From NCBI GenBank assembly GCA_900548455.1, contig URKQ01000007.1, forward strand, positions 99,464-163,463: a stretch of DNA of 64,000 nt. Direction: 5' to 3'. The notes beneath the pieces were generated by a model that saw nothing but the letters and a program-made list of their open reading frames with translations, had not been told where the DNA came from and did not search any database. Positions 52,880 to 62,862 of this stretch are shown in pieces (the first letter of the stretch is position 1; each line of letters starts with the position of its first letter). The stretch is from an uncultured Clostridium sp. Its GTDB lineage: Bacteria; Bacillota; Clostridia; Clostridiales; Clostridiaceae. The position numbers and the translations under genes were made by a program.

Positions 52880-53998
52880 TTAATAAAGATCTGTTATTTT
52901 ATTAGCCCAATTTACTAGTGAATAATTATTATTTAAATCTTCTTTTGCACTTAATGATATTTGGTTACTGTAATTATTAAAAATTATTGTATACATAGCA
53001 CTTATGAAGCTTTCCATGTTTTCACTTTTAAACAATTCCACGATTTCATACTTTTGCGCCCAATCTGTCCCAACTATATCACTTACTATTGATGGCTTTT
53101 CCATATAAAGTGCTTCTGCTAATGCATTTGAAAATCCCTCTTCTCTACTTGCGGATATAAAATAATCACACATTCTAAAGTACTCACCAATATTGTCATT
53201 TTCTTCAACCAATACTAGCCATTCTGGCATTTTGTATTTTACAAATTTTAAAATATATTTCCTTGCTTCGCAAGATATACTAGGGACTAATATCACTAAC
53301 CGTAAATTCTTACATATATCTAGCCTATTTTCACCAATAATTTGAGAAAAAGAATTTAATACTATATCTACACCTTTGATTTTAATATTATATCCAAACA
53401 TAAAAAATACTAAATCATTTTTCTTAAATCCAAGAGTGCTTCTCACTTCATTTCTACTTTTTCCATTAGCAAGCCTCTTAAAATCAATTCCATCAGGCAC
53501 AGTACTTATCATTTTAGGTTTTACTCCATAATAAGAAAACTGTCTTTTAAATTTATCGTTTAAAACTATTACTCTAACATTAGAAAACAGTAATTTGAAT
53601 TTAACCTTTCTCTTTAAACACACTAACTTGCTTTCTGATATTGGATACGTTGTCCTACAATGATATATTATACTTTTCCTATTTAATTTTCCTGCTATAA
53701 TTGCAGGCAAAGTAACCATACCATAGTGTAAATGTAAAACATCAATTTTGTATTCTTTAATTATTGAACTGATTCTTTTTATCATTCTAAATGTTTTCTC
53801 CCTATCCGGAAAAAAAACAATTTTTATATTATTATTTCTTAACAAATCAACCCAACTTCTACTTCGGGATGATTCTGGTAGAATCACAATAATATTGTAA
53901 TGCAAATTGTAATTTGAATTGATATAAATAATTTGTTCAATAAAGTTTGTAACGTGTACTGATTTAATAAATGCTATTTCAGCTATATTTTTATACAT
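52880..53998 (-). CDS. GT4 family glycosyltransferase
   Basis: 372 residues. Weak N-terminal conservation (DVLHLHYGMVTLPAIIAGKL), C-terminal GT4 domain with FGYNIKIKGVDIVLNSFSQI, CDYFISASREEGFSNALAEAL and EKPSIVSD. The EX7E acids are present. Sugar unknown. AAGGA before ATG 53998; 56 bases from the flippase gene upstream. Confidence 0.85.
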   Translation of the reverse strand: MYKNIAEIAFIKSVHVTNFIEQIIYINSNYNLHYNIIVILPESSRSRSWVDLLRNNNIKIVFFPDREKTFRMIKRISSIIKEYKIDVLHLHYGMVTLPAIIAGKLNRKSIIYHCRTTYPISESKLVCLKRKVKFKLLFSNVRVIVLNDKFKRQFSYYGVKPKMISTVPDGIDFKRLANGKSRNEVRSTLGFKKNDLVFFMFGYNIKIKGVDIVLNSFSQIIGENRLDICKNLRLVILVPSISCEARKYILKFVKYKMPEWLVLVEENDNIGEYFRMCDYFISASREEGFSNALAEALYMEKPSIVSDIVGTDWAQKYEIVELFKSENMESFISAMYTIIFNNYSNQISLSAKEDLNNNYSLVNWANKITDLY

Positions 53999-54054
53999 AT
54001 AACATCCTTCCTATCAAATTATAAATAACTAATATAATTTAACTACATACTAAA

Positions 54055-55572
54055 TTAATACCCTCTATCAGTACTTTTAAATATATTTTTCAACTTATTA
54101 AATAGTGCCTTAATATTTATTGGAAAAAAAATATAATTAACAATTGTAAATGTAATTCCTGTAATACATAAATATATAAATCCATAAAATATAAATGAAA
54201 AATATGAATTTATACTCACCCTAGCTCCTATACTTGAAAGAATTATTGTTTGCAATATAGCTGTAACAAAATTGATAATGTAGATTTTGTAATTAATTTC
54301 TTGTAACGTAATATATTTAAAAACTAACCTAAGCATACATAATGATGAGAATGCCAATGCAACAACACTACCAACTATAACTCCAGATATACCAAAATTA
54401 AATACCAATATATATGAAAAAAACAAATTAATTACTGCTTCAATTACATATATTAATTTTACTTTTCCAAACATACCCATAGAATTTATAATAACTGCTG
54501 AAGCAGATCTATAAAACTTAAGTGCAAACATTAGCCCCATTGCCATCCCTAATGACTTATTGATGTATGATACATCTGTTATTCCTTTGGTATAAACTTT
54601 AACAAATGGTATAATTAAACTCCACCAACAGGTTATCAATATACTAGAAATAAATATCATCATATAATTGAAAGAATTATATGCATTTCTTATACCATTT
54701 AAATTTTTTGATGCACAAACACTTCCAAAACTTCCTACAGATGCATCAACAATGGCTGTCATCAAATTAGCTAATCCATTATAGACAAGGTTGTATACTG
54801 CGTATACACTAGCCTCTTCTACCCCTATCATTGTAGATATTAATATTATGTCTGTACTTGAGAAAATAAGTGAAGAAATCTTTTGAACAAAAATATCACG
54901 TGTCATACTTATAATATTTATTTCTGATTTTAAAACCTTCTTTAGCCAAGGATAGTATTTCTTAACTAATATATTCATAAATACAATTCTAATTAAAGCT
55001 CCAATTATCAATGCCATTTTAATCCATATAAAATTTAATTTAAGATTACACAGTATTAATGATAAAATTGTATGAACTATATATGATAGCGTAAAAACAA
55101 GCTTTGGAATGTATATCTTTTGATCAGCCATAAAAAGCAAATTGTATTTACCATCAAAAAAATACTCCAAAATATAATTTATGCCACAAATAATAATGAC
55201 TTCACTTATAAACTTATTACTATATGATGATTTAATAATTAATGGATATACAAACGAAATCATGCATATAATAAGAAACATGATTCCACCAATTTTCTTA
55301 AATATTCTATCCGTTTTTGATATTATTTTATTTATCATGTCATAATCTTTTTCTTCTAAAGGCTTATATAGAGCATACATTGTTGCAGCTCCTATTCCTA
55401 AATCAAGAATATTTAAATAAGATAACACACCATTAATTGAAGAACTTAATCCATTAATTGAAGAACCATAAATATTAATTATTGTTCTCATCAATAAAAA
55501 AGCTCCTATAATCTTCACTATGTTTTGAAACAGTAATACAACTAAATTTATAGCAATTTTTTTACTTTTCAC
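54055..55572 (-). CDS. Polysaccharide flippase (Wzx, MOP superfamily), second in window
   Basis: 505 residues with about 13 membrane helices; LVVLLFQNIVKIIGAFLLM start, GSSINGLSSSINGVLSYLNILDLGIGAA family loop. Exports the lipid-linked repeat. It overlaps the end of the polymerase gene by eleven bases. The GTG at 55572 lies right at the AAGGAG, so the real start could be slightly downstream; I keep the GTG. Confidence 0.87.
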   Translation of the reverse strand: MKSKKIAINLVVLLFQNIVKIIGAFLLMRTIINIYGSSINGLSSSINGVLSYLNILDLGIGAATMYALYKPLEEKDYDMINKIISKTDRIFKKIGGIMFLIICMISFVYPLIIKSSYSNKFISEVIIICGINYILEYFFDGKYNLLFMADQKIYIPKLVFTLSYIVHTILSLILCNLKLNFIWIKMALIIGALIRIVFMNILVKKYYPWLKKVLKSEINIISMTRDIFVQKISSLIFSSTDIILISTMIGVEEASVYAVYNLVYNGLANLMTAIVDASVGSFGSVCASKNLNGIRNAYNSFNYMMIFISSILITCWWSLIIPFVKVYTKGITDVSYINKSLGMAMGLMFALKFYRSASAVIINSMGMFGKVKLIYVIEAVINLFFSYILVFNFGISGVIVGSVVALAFSSLCMLRLVFKYITLQEINYKIYIINFVTAILQTIILSSIGARVSINSYFSFIFYGFIYLCITGITFTIVNYIFFPINIKALFNKLKNIFKSTDRGY

Positions 55573-56872
55573 TCCTTAACACTCCAATACACATCGAGCT
55601 ATAACATAATATGATTAAAATAAATTTTGACATAGGTAAAATTATAAATTGACTAGCTTGTACACATAAAAACAAAAGTAGAAATGGAAACACATTAACT
55701 ATTCCCTTAAAACCATTATTTTTGATACCTTGCTTAATTATTGTATAAATCCATAAACTAAAAATAATTAACCCTATTATACCCCAACATACTACTATTT
55801 CTTGTGTAGCATTATGACATGAAAGTTTTAATCCCAATACTTTTACATAATTATTTGCACCTACTCCCAAAAATGCTGTCTTAGGGTCTGAAAAAATTAT
55901 TTTATTAATATTTGTAAAAATATCATTTCTACCATGAGACATATCTGGTAATAACATTCTATATAAAAATCTTTCTTGCAAAACTTTATTCTTGAAAAAT
56001 ATAAAATAAATTACTAAAAAAACCAAAAAAACTAAAGTTATTATACCTAAAACGTTCTTCCATGAAACCTTCTTAATCTTTGATTTAAATTCAATTAATA
56101 AAAGTATGGATGCAATTACAAAGCTCACATAGAATGTAATTGATAAAGTTAAGCATCCAAATAATAAAATCAGTAAAAATACAATATAATCAATTTTCTT
56201 ATTAAAATTATTAACCCTCAAAGTTATAAGAAAATATAATGCAAACACACAAAAATTCCCATACGAATTAGGATTATATTCTAATAGTAAATACGTTGAT
56301 TTTACTTCATTTAAAAAATTAGTTTGACCAAATCTATATCCCTTTAAAAATAAATCTAAAATTTCTCCTTGACTTGACGTCATTAATATTATGAAAATTC
56401 CCGAAATTAAAGTACCATATATAAATGATCTTAAATAAACACTATAATTGTTGTTATCATTGAAAGATGAGTTTGTAACAAAGTAATATATTAAAAAAAA
56501 CACCATAAAGATAGAAGCCAACTCTTTAACATCTATCGCATTGTTAATACAAGCGTATAATTCAATACTTAATATTAAAATTAATGCCAAAAACAATTTA
56601 TTGAATTTTATATCATATTTAAATATCAGAACCATTATGGCCATACAAAGTATGTAATTATATGGAATACCTGTTGATAATGGAATTATAAATGCAATGT
56701 ATGCAAATATCCCTTTGAAATCTGTAATAATAAATAATAATCCTACTACTACTAAAAGGAAATTTTTCGAAATATTTATATCTAGTATATTTCTACAAAA
56801 CAGCCATAGAACAGTAGCTACTAATAATAATCCTATTATTAAATCATTCTTTTTTATACTTACTTTCTTCAT
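55562..56872 (-). CDS. O-antigen/EPS polymerase (Wzy-like)
   Basis: 436 residues, about eleven hydrophobic helices, very Ile/Leu/Phe-rich. A long extracellular loop about residues 300-345 has RMLLPDMSHGRNDIFTNINK and SCHNATQEIVVCWG, the pattern of Wzy_C (O-antigen ligase/polymerase). It should polymerise repeats on the outer side. ATGA overlap with the preceding glycosyltransferase stop. The only polymerase candidate in the window. Confidence 0.8.
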   Translation of the reverse strand: MKKVSIKKNDLIIGLLLVATVLWLFCRNILDINISKNFLLVVVGLLFIITDFKGIFAYIAFIIPLSTGIPYNYILCMAIMVLIFKYDIKFNKLFLALILILSIELYACINNAIDVKELASIFMVFFLIYYFVTNSSFNDNNNYSVYLRSFIYGTLISGIFIILMTSSQGEILDLFLKGYRFGQTNFLNEVKSTYLLLEYNPNSYGNFCVFALYFLITLRVNNFNKKIDYIVFLLILLFGCLTLSITFYVSFVIASILLLIEFKSKIKKVSWKNVLGIITLVFLVFLVIYFIFFKNKVLQERFLYRMLLPDMSHGRNDIFTNINKIIFSDPKTAFLGVGANNYVKVLGLKLSCHNATQEIVVCWGIIGLIIFSLWIYTIIKQGIKNNGFKGIVNVFPFLLLFLCVQASQFIILPMSKFILIILCYSSMCIGVLRSEK

Positions 56873-57948
56873 TTACACACCTGCTCAATGTAATTCTTAT
56901 ACTTCATACCTATATTGTTTACACTGTTACTTTCTATAATTCTTATTGCATTACTACTTAATTTATTAGCTAGTTCTTTATTTTTTGCAATTGCAATTAT
57001 TTGATTTGCCATTTCCTCATAGTCACCCACATTTACTAATAATCCATTAAAATTATGGCATATTAATTCCTCAGGTCCCATATCACAGTTTGTAGAAATA
57101 ACCGGCATCCCCAAAGCCATTGCTTCCATTAATGCGTTAGGCATACCTTCATACTTAGAAGATAACACAAATATTGAAGAATCAAGCATCTTCTCATGAA
57201 TATTATCCTTAATACCATGTAAATGAGCCAAATCATCCAAATTTAATTCATTTATTAAATTTTGAAGATTATTTCTTTCTTTTCCTTCACCATAAATATC
57301 TAACGAATAATCTTCTAATTCCTTACTAGCAATAGAAAATGCTTTTATTAGTGTAGTAAAATCCTTTTGGTTTTCCAACCGGCCAACAGAACAGATGCTT
57401 TTATTATTAAAACTATACTTCTTATCGCACGAAACCACTACACTATTAGGAATAATTACCCCCTTTTTAACTGTTTTCTTAGGATAAAACTCTGATGATT
57501 TTATCGTCTGAAAAATAAACCCATCCATAAGTAAACTTAGCGGTTTTTTTATAAAATACCATTTTGTATTTTTCTGAAAAATATATGGATTATTTCTTTC
57601 AGCACCTACTATTTTAAACTTTCTTTTTAAGTTAGATAACACGGCTAGCAATTGAGTGACTACTGAAAAACATATTACAACATCTATATCCATATGAACT
57701 AATTGTCTCTTAACTTTTTTAATCATTATAATTTTTTTAGATATAGCATTATAAAAACCAGTAGTATCCTTAAGTAAATCTAATCTATAAAAATTTATTT
57801 TTGAGTTTAACTTATAGCTTGATTTTGTTCCAGATAACACGATAATACTTACATCTTGTCCATTTTCTATTAAATAGTTACTTATAATTTGAATGGTTCG
57901 TTCAGCTCCACCTTTATTCATTGAACTATACAAAAAACATACATGCAT
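56869..57948 (-). CDS. GT4 family glycosyltransferase
   Basis: 359 residues. N-terminal FLYSSMNKGGAERTIQIISNYLIENG (GGAER loop), then ICSVGRLENQKDFTTLIKAF, YGEGKERNNLQ and SSKYEGMPNALMEAMALGMPVIS. Closely of the EpsD/CapM-like group. Retaining enzyme on the cytoplasmic face. Ribosome site weak; 21 bases after the EpsF-like gene upstream. Confidence 0.9.
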   Translation of the reverse strand: MHVCFLYSSMNKGGAERTIQIISNYLIENGQDVSIIVLSGTKSSYKLNSKINFYRLDLLKDTTGFYNAISKKIIMIKKVKRQLVHMDIDVVICFSVVTQLLAVLSNLKRKFKIVGAERNNPYIFQKNTKWYFIKKPLSLLMDGFIFQTIKSSEFYPKKTVKKGVIIPNSVVVSCDKKYSFNNKSICSVGRLENQKDFTTLIKAFSIASKELEDYSLDIYGEGKERNNLQNLINELNLDDLAHLHGIKDNIHEKMLDSSIFVLSSKYEGMPNALMEAMALGMPVISTNCDMGPEELICHNFNGLLVNVGDYEEMANQIIAIAKNKELANKLSSNAIRIIESNSVNNIGMKYKNYIEQVCK

Positions 57949-57968
57949 ATCGCTTTGAACCTCTCTAT

Positions 57969-59069
57969 CTACTTAAAACTATTAAACGATAAATAAAATT
58001 TTTCTAATCCATTTGCTACTTTTTTAATATTATAATTTGATTTTTTTAAAGTTTCATACTGATTTTCTCTTTGTGTAGTATTATATAAATCTATTACTTC
58101 TTTAGCCCATTGATTTGCCATCTTACTTAATGGTATTCTTTTAATTAATTTTGTAATACAAACCTCGTTTGTAATAGTATTAGAAATTACACAAGGTAAT
58201 CCTGCAGCTTGTGCTTCTATAACAGTCAGAGGCAATCCTTCATAAAAAGATGGAAAAACAAACACATCAAATCCTTGCATTATTTTCCCCACATCTCTTT
58301 GTAATCCTAGAATCATAACATTATCTTCTAGCGATAGCTCTTTAATCTTTAATTGAATTTCATTTCTTAACTCTCCTTCTCCTATTAATATTAAGAGTGT
58401 ATTTGAATTAATTTTTTTTAATTCATATATTATCTCTAACAAGAACATATGATTTTTAGCATATGTAAACCTTCCTATATGTCCAATTACAAATTTATTA
58501 TCTATATGCAGTTCATTTCGTATATCCAATCTAATCTTTTCACTATATATAAACTTTTCAATCTCTATTCCATTATTAATGACCTTAAAGTTATTTTTAC
58601 CATACAACCACAATCCAGCTTTATATGAACATGCCAATTTATCTGTACTTATCTTGTTTAAAAATGGGATAAATAACTTATTGATATATTCCTTATATTT
58701 AACATCTAACTTTGTACTATGTGAATGAGAAATTAGTATCTTTGCACCTCCAAATTTAGCTGCTAGTAAATCTATCCCCATTAACGATATGTTTGAATGT
58801 TTATGAACAATTTTATAATTTCCCTTTTTAACTATCTTAATAATTTGAAAGAAACTTTTTATAGGCCTTTTACTCTTCAGGTTTACTCTAAAAATGTTAG
58901 CCCCCAGTTTTTCTGCCTCACTCTCATAAAAATAAGCATCGTTATTAACATTACTTACAATAAAATCGAATTGAACCTTTTCACGATTTATATTTCTATA
59001 GACATTCATAACAAAAGATTCTTGGCCACCACAATCAAGTGTTCCTAGCATTTGTAATACTCTTACCAT
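57969..59069 (-). CDS. EpsF-like GT4 glycosyltransferase (paralogue 1)
   Basis: 366 residues. RVLQMLGTLDCGGQESFVMNVYRNI, ISHSHSTKL, GHIGRFTYAKNHMFLLEI and SFYEGLPLTVIEAQAAGLPCVIS. It is similar throughout to the next upstream gene (59107-60258), so the two arose by tandem duplication and probably add different sugars now. AGGAGG before ATG 59069. Confidence 0.9.
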   Translation of the reverse strand: MVRVLQMLGTLDCGGQESFVMNVYRNINREKVQFDFIVSNVNNDAYFYESEAEKLGANIFRVNLKSKRPIKSFFQIIKIVKKGNYKIVHKHSNISLMGIDLLAAKFGGAKILISHSHSTKLDVKYKEYINKLFIPFLNKISTDKLACSYKAGLWLYGKNNFKVINNGIEIEKFIYSEKIRLDIRNELHIDNKFVIGHIGRFTYAKNHMFLLEIIYELKKINSNTLLILIGEGELRNEIQLKIKELSLEDNVMILGLQRDVGKIMQGFDVFVFPSFYEGLPLTVIEAQAAGLPCVISNTITNEVCITKLIKRIPLSKMANQWAKEVIDLYNTTQRENQYETLKKSNYNIKKVANGLEKFYLSFNSFK

Positions 59070-59106
59070 ATAACAGTAACCTCCTAGCTTGTAAACTTCA
59101 CCTTAA

Positions 59107-60258
59107 CTAGTGTTTATAAATTTCTTTACTTTCCCCGTTATCAATTTTATTTTTAAATTGTTCAATATAAAAATTTTGTATCCATAATGTAGATTTATCT
59201 ATATCATATTGTGAATTCTTAATTAATTCATTATAACTTTTCCTATTTTCACTTACTTTAGTGTGTAAAATCAAGCTTGTCCAATCGGATGTATTATTAA
59301 GACCTAGAACTTTTACTAAACTTGTTAATATTACTTCACTTGTAATTTTATTTGATATTATGCACGGTAATCCCATAGCTTGAGCTTCAATCAAAGTAAC
59401 TGGCAATCCTTCAAATATTGATGGAAATACAAACACATCCATAATCTGCATATAATCTTTTACATTAGAAACTACACCTGTAAAAATCACTTTATCATTT
59501 ATTTTTAATCTATAAACCTGTTCAACAATATTTTTTTTTAACTCACCATCACCAATAAGTAATAAAACTGTATCCTTATTGGATTTTTGTATTTCATAAA
59601 AAATATTAATTAAAAATTCGTGATTTTTGGGATATGTAAAGCTTCCAACATGTCCTATAACATATTTACTTTCTAAATTTAATTTTCTCCTTAATTCATT
59701 CCTTTTATTCTCATCGTAAAGGTACTCACAAGAATCAATTGAATTATTAATAATTACGAAATTTTCATTTTTTATAGCCTTTTTACCATAAAGCCATCTT
59801 CCAGAATCATAAGAACAAGCAAATAAATAATCTGCTATATATCTAATTGGAATTTGCATAATATTTTTTACCATACACTCAATTTTATTACCTCTTGAAG
59901 CAGTACTATGACTATGAGCTATAGTAATTAATCCTCGTTTCTTTGCTATTTTCAGATAAATAGCAGCTGTACTGCGTAGGTGTCCATGAATTATTAAATA
60001 TTCGCTATGATTAGAAAAGAACTCATTCCATTGTTTGCAATATTTTGTAAAACTACATTCTTTTATATTTTTTAATTGATATATTATTCCTCCCATAGAT
60101 TCTATTTCTTTCTGGTAAAATAGTTCATTATTTTTATCAATGACAAAGTCAAATTGAACCTTTGATCTATCAATGTTTCTATACAAATTCATTACTAATG
60201 ATTGAGACCCACCACTATTTAAACTTCCCATTACCTGTAATACTCTAATAGGTTTCAA
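59107..60258 (-). CDS. EpsF-like GT4 glycosyltransferase (paralogue 2)
   Basis: 383 residues. PIRVLQVMGSLNSGGSQSLVMNLYRNI, then AHSHSTASRGNK, GHVGSFTYPKNHEFLINI and SIFEGLPVTLIEAQAMGLPCIIS. Paralogue of the downstream gene. The frame is open from 60273 (TTG), but AAGGTGA stands five bases before the TTG at 60258, which I take as start. Confidence 0.88.
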   Translation of the reverse strand: MKPIRVLQVMGSLNSGGSQSLVMNLYRNIDRSKVQFDFVIDKNNELFYQKEIESMGGIIYQLKNIKECSFTKYCKQWNEFFSNHSEYLIIHGHLRSTAAIYLKIAKKRGLITIAHSHSTASRGNKIECMVKNIMQIPIRYIADYLFACSYDSGRWLYGKKAIKNENFVIINNSIDSCEYLYDENKRNELRRKLNLESKYVIGHVGSFTYPKNHEFLINIFYEIQKSNKDTVLLLIGDGELKKNIVEQVYRLKINDKVIFTGVVSNVKDYMQIMDVFVFPSIFEGLPVTLIEAQAMGLPCIISNKITSEVILTSLVKVLGLNNTSDWTSLILHTKVSENRKSYNELIKNSQYDIDKSTLWIQNFYIEQFKNKIDNGESKEIYKH

Positions 60259-60269
60259 TTTAATCACCT

Positions 60270-60839
60270 TCAATTTTCACTTCGTATTATTTCTTTAACT
60301 AATATATCCTTCTTTTGATATATTAATGAGTTATCATCATATATGCCTCCATTTAATATAGTTCCGGCAGCTACAACACAATTTTTGCCTATATGTGTGC
60401 CCTTTAATATTACTGCATTAGCACCTATCCAAGTTCCATCATCTATACTTATAGGACTTGTTTTATATAATAATTTTTTCATTCCATCTTGCAATTTATA
60501 ATCATGATCATGATCATAAATCACAACATTAGGACCCAATTGAACATCTTTTCCAACAATTATATTCTCATGAGATACAAGAATACAATTATGATTAAAT
60601 GATGTATTTTCTCCAATACTTACATATCCTCCATTTCTCACCTTAATTTTGCTTCCACTTCTAACTTTAACCATATAACTTAATTTAAGAGTCCCAAATT
60701 TATCTATATCAAATTCAACAAATGGCGATATAATGTTCATAATATTATACTTGAATTGATGAAATCTCACTATTTTTATTATCCCAAATTTGATTAAACT
60801 ATATAAAAAACAAATAGCAGCACGCATATACTTTTTCAC
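60270..60839 (-). CDS. Left-handed beta-helix acyltransferase (hexapeptide family)
   Basis: 189 residues. Hexapeptide-type turns (VSIGENTSFNHNCILVSHENIIVGKDVQLGPNVVI, and IGANAVILKGTHIGKNCVVAAGTIL, quoted by segment) and the catalytic-type HDHDYK region put it with maltose/galactoside O-acetyltransferases. N-terminal hydrophobic stretch 8-22. Probably O-acetylates a sugar precursor. GTG start, GTGA overlap with the preceding stop, GAGGTG six bases upstream. Confidence 0.87.
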   Translation of the reverse strand: MKKYMRAAICFLYSLIKFGIIKIVRFHQFKYNIMNIISPFVEFDIDKFGTLKLSYMVKVRSGSKIKVRNGGYVSIGENTSFNHNCILVSHENIIVGKDVQLGPNVVIYDHDHDYKLQDGMKKLLYKTSPISIDDGTWIGANAVILKGTHIGKNCVVAAGTILNGGIYDDNSLIYQKKDILVKEIIRSEN

Positions 60840-61981
60840 TTGTTACACCTCAAAATATTATTTTTTAAGTATATTTGTTTAATCTTTCCTATAACTATCT
60901 CTTCATCAAAATTTTTAACAACTGCTTTTTTACAATTTAAAGAAAATAAATTATACTTATCTATGTCCTCTTTTAATTCTTTTACTTTAAATGCTAAATC
61001 CTCATAATCATTAAGTTTAACCAAATATCCTGTTACATTATTTTCAACTACTTCATTAGTTCCAATAACATTTGTAGCAATGCAAGGTTTTCCTAATAAC
61101 ATTGATTCAATAAGGGCTCTTGGCTTACCCTCTTTTATTGAAGTCAACACAGATAAATCGCTATTATAAATTTCATTAATTACATCTTTTCTATCCAATG
61201 CTCCGGTAAAAATCACATGTGATTCTAAAGAATTTTCATTTATGTAATTTAACAATTCCTCATTTGATCCTTCACCAATAAGAATAGCTTTAAAATCATG
61301 TATATTATATTTCTCTTTTAATAAATTTAATGCCTTAAGTAACATAATATGATTTTTTATAGGTTCAATTCTTGCTACACATACTATTGTGAAATTTTCT
61401 TTAGCCTTACTGTTTAGCTGCATACTATTAAACTCATCAATATTTATTCCATTTCCTATATACTCTATAGTGCATCTTTTATTTATTCCATATTTTTTAC
61501 ACAAATTATATTCATACATATTTTGAAATAATAATATATCCGTATATTTAGCCAACTTCTTTTCAACTTGTAAAAACATTGTTTTTTTTATTCCTTTTTG
61601 ACCTGTAAAATGAAACCCATGCACCTGGTGTATCATCATAATATTTTTTTTATACTTTTTATTAATATTTTTAACAGCTATTCTTGCTAAGGCACCAGTT
61701 TTGGAATTATGAGAATGTACAATATTAGGCTCATATTGTTGTAATATCTTTTCTAATTTCTCAATTTCTTTTTTTAATTCTAATATACTTATTTCTCTCT
61801 TTACATCATATTCTATACACGAAACTCCATACTCCTCTATTTTTTCTGACCACTCACCTCTAGGACATACTATATAATTATCAAACCTCTTATCACAATT
61901 AATTTTTTTAACTCTACTTTTTAATAATCTATATGCACCTTGATCTGTAGATGCTATATCTAATATTCTTACTTTATCCAC
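60836..61981 (-). CDS. GT4 family glycosyltransferase (WcaA/PglA-like)
   Basis: 381 residues. RILDIASTDQGAYRLLKSRV start, NIVHSHNSKTGALARIA, VHGFHFTGQKG, VARIEPIKNHIMLLKALNLL and TSIKEGKPRALIESMLLGKPCIATN. Enzymes next to the initiating transferase in EPS loci usually add the second sugar. GTG start immediately after the sugar-transferase stop; the ribosome site is only AGG. Confidence 0.87.
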   Translation of the reverse strand: MDKVRILDIASTDQGAYRLLKSRVKKINCDKRFDNYIVCPRGEWSEKIEEYGVSCIEYDVKREISILELKKEIEKLEKILQQYEPNIVHSHNSKTGALARIAVKNINKKYKKNIMMIHQVHGFHFTGQKGIKKTMFLQVEKKLAKYTDILLFQNMYEYNLCKKYGINKRCTIEYIGNGINIDEFNSMQLNSKAKENFTIVCVARIEPIKNHIMLLKALNLLKEKYNIHDFKAILIGEGSNEELLNYINENSLESHVIFTGALDRKDVINEIYNSDLSVLTSIKEGKPRALIESMLLGKPCIATNVIGTNEVVENNVTGYLVKLNDYEDLAFKVKELKEDIDKYNLFSLNCKKAVVKNFDEEIVIGKIKQIYLKNNILRCNK

Positions 61982-62662
61982 CTACCTAGCCCCATTTCCA
62001 CATATAACTGTTTTAATTGTTATGAAAAAAATTTTAACTTCCATCAAAAGATTTACATTTTCAATATAGTACAAATCTAAATTTAACTTTTCCCTTGGGG
62101 TAATATCATAGCCACCATTAATTTGGGCCCATCCTGTAATACCTGGTTTAACTAGAAGTCTATCTCTAAAATTAGGTATTTTTTTCTCAAAACTCTTGTA
62201 AAAAAACTCCAATTCAGGTCGAGGCCCTATTAAACTCATATCACCCTTTAGTACATTGAAAAGTTGAGGCAACTCATCAATTCTAGTTTTTCTTATTAAT
62301 TTCCCAAAGGGGGTTACTCTGCAATCATTCTTATCAGCCCATTTTACACCGTTCTTTTCTGCGTTTTTAACCATGGATCTAATCTTATATAGGGTAAATT
62401 CTTTGTTGTATATTCCAACCCTTTGTTGCTTAAAAATAGGACTTTTAAAATCTTGAAAAAAAACAACTAATAAGGACAATAATACAATTGGGCTAGTCAC
62501 AACTATTAAAAACAAACTAAAGACTATATCAAAGGTTCTTTTTAACGATATAAAACTTCTATTCCAATTTATCTCTAGTACTTCTGATTCATTTATTTCC
62601 ATAATATCGGCTTCTTCAAATATTTCTTTTTCCTTGGTATGAATAACTATACTTTTTTGCAC
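61982..62662 (-). CDS. Initiating undecaprenyl-phosphate sugar transferase
   Basis: 226 residues, short form. One membrane helix (about 45-70, FDIVFSLFLIVVTSPIVLLS), then the bacterial sugar transferase domain: FKQQRVGIYNKEFTLYKIRSM, DELPQLFNVLKGDMSLIGPRPE and GITGWAQINGGYD. Transfers a sugar-1-phosphate to the lipid carrier, the first step of EPS repeat assembly. First gene of the 13-gene operon, 140 bases beyond the riboswitch terminator. GTG start with GGGGGG. Confidence 0.93.
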   Translation of the reverse strand: MQKSIVIHTKEKEIFEEADIMEINESEVLEINWNRSFISLKRTFDIVFSLFLIVVTSPIVLLSLLVVFFQDFKSPIFKQQRVGIYNKEFTLYKIRSMVKNAEKNGVKWADKNDCRVTPFGKLIRKTRIDELPQLFNVLKGDMSLIGPRPELEFFYKSFEKKIPNFRDRLLVKPGITGWAQINGGYDITPREKLNLDLYYIENVNLLMEVKIFFITIKTVICGNGAR

Positions 62663-62802
62663 TATAATTACCCCCCATCAATATTTGAAGCACATTAAAA
62701 GACATGCTAAATAACTATAATAATTATTCAATGAACTTTTTATGAACTTACTTAATATACTTATTCTCAATGTACAAAAAGTATGTGTTGTTTAATACGC
62801 AT

Positions 62803-62862
62803 AAAAAAACACCTTCCTTTCAAATTTAAACCAATATAGTTTAAATTCTTCAAATAAAGGTG
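62803..62862 (-). terminator. Riboswitch-controlled intrinsic terminator
   Basis: Minus strand: CACCTT base of stem, inner AATTTAAAC / GTTTAAATT, closing AAGGTG, then seven T. Its 5' arm (62862-62857) shares bases with the 3' strand of riboswitch P1 (62860-62854), so the two structures exclude each other. Confidence 0.85.

Noticed and set aside
62663..62802. Second riboswitch or LoaP-type antitermination element between the terminator and the first EPS gene
   Set aside because: No further strong hairpin or conserved block is seen in this stretch; the c-di-GMP-II aptamer plus terminator explains the leader.
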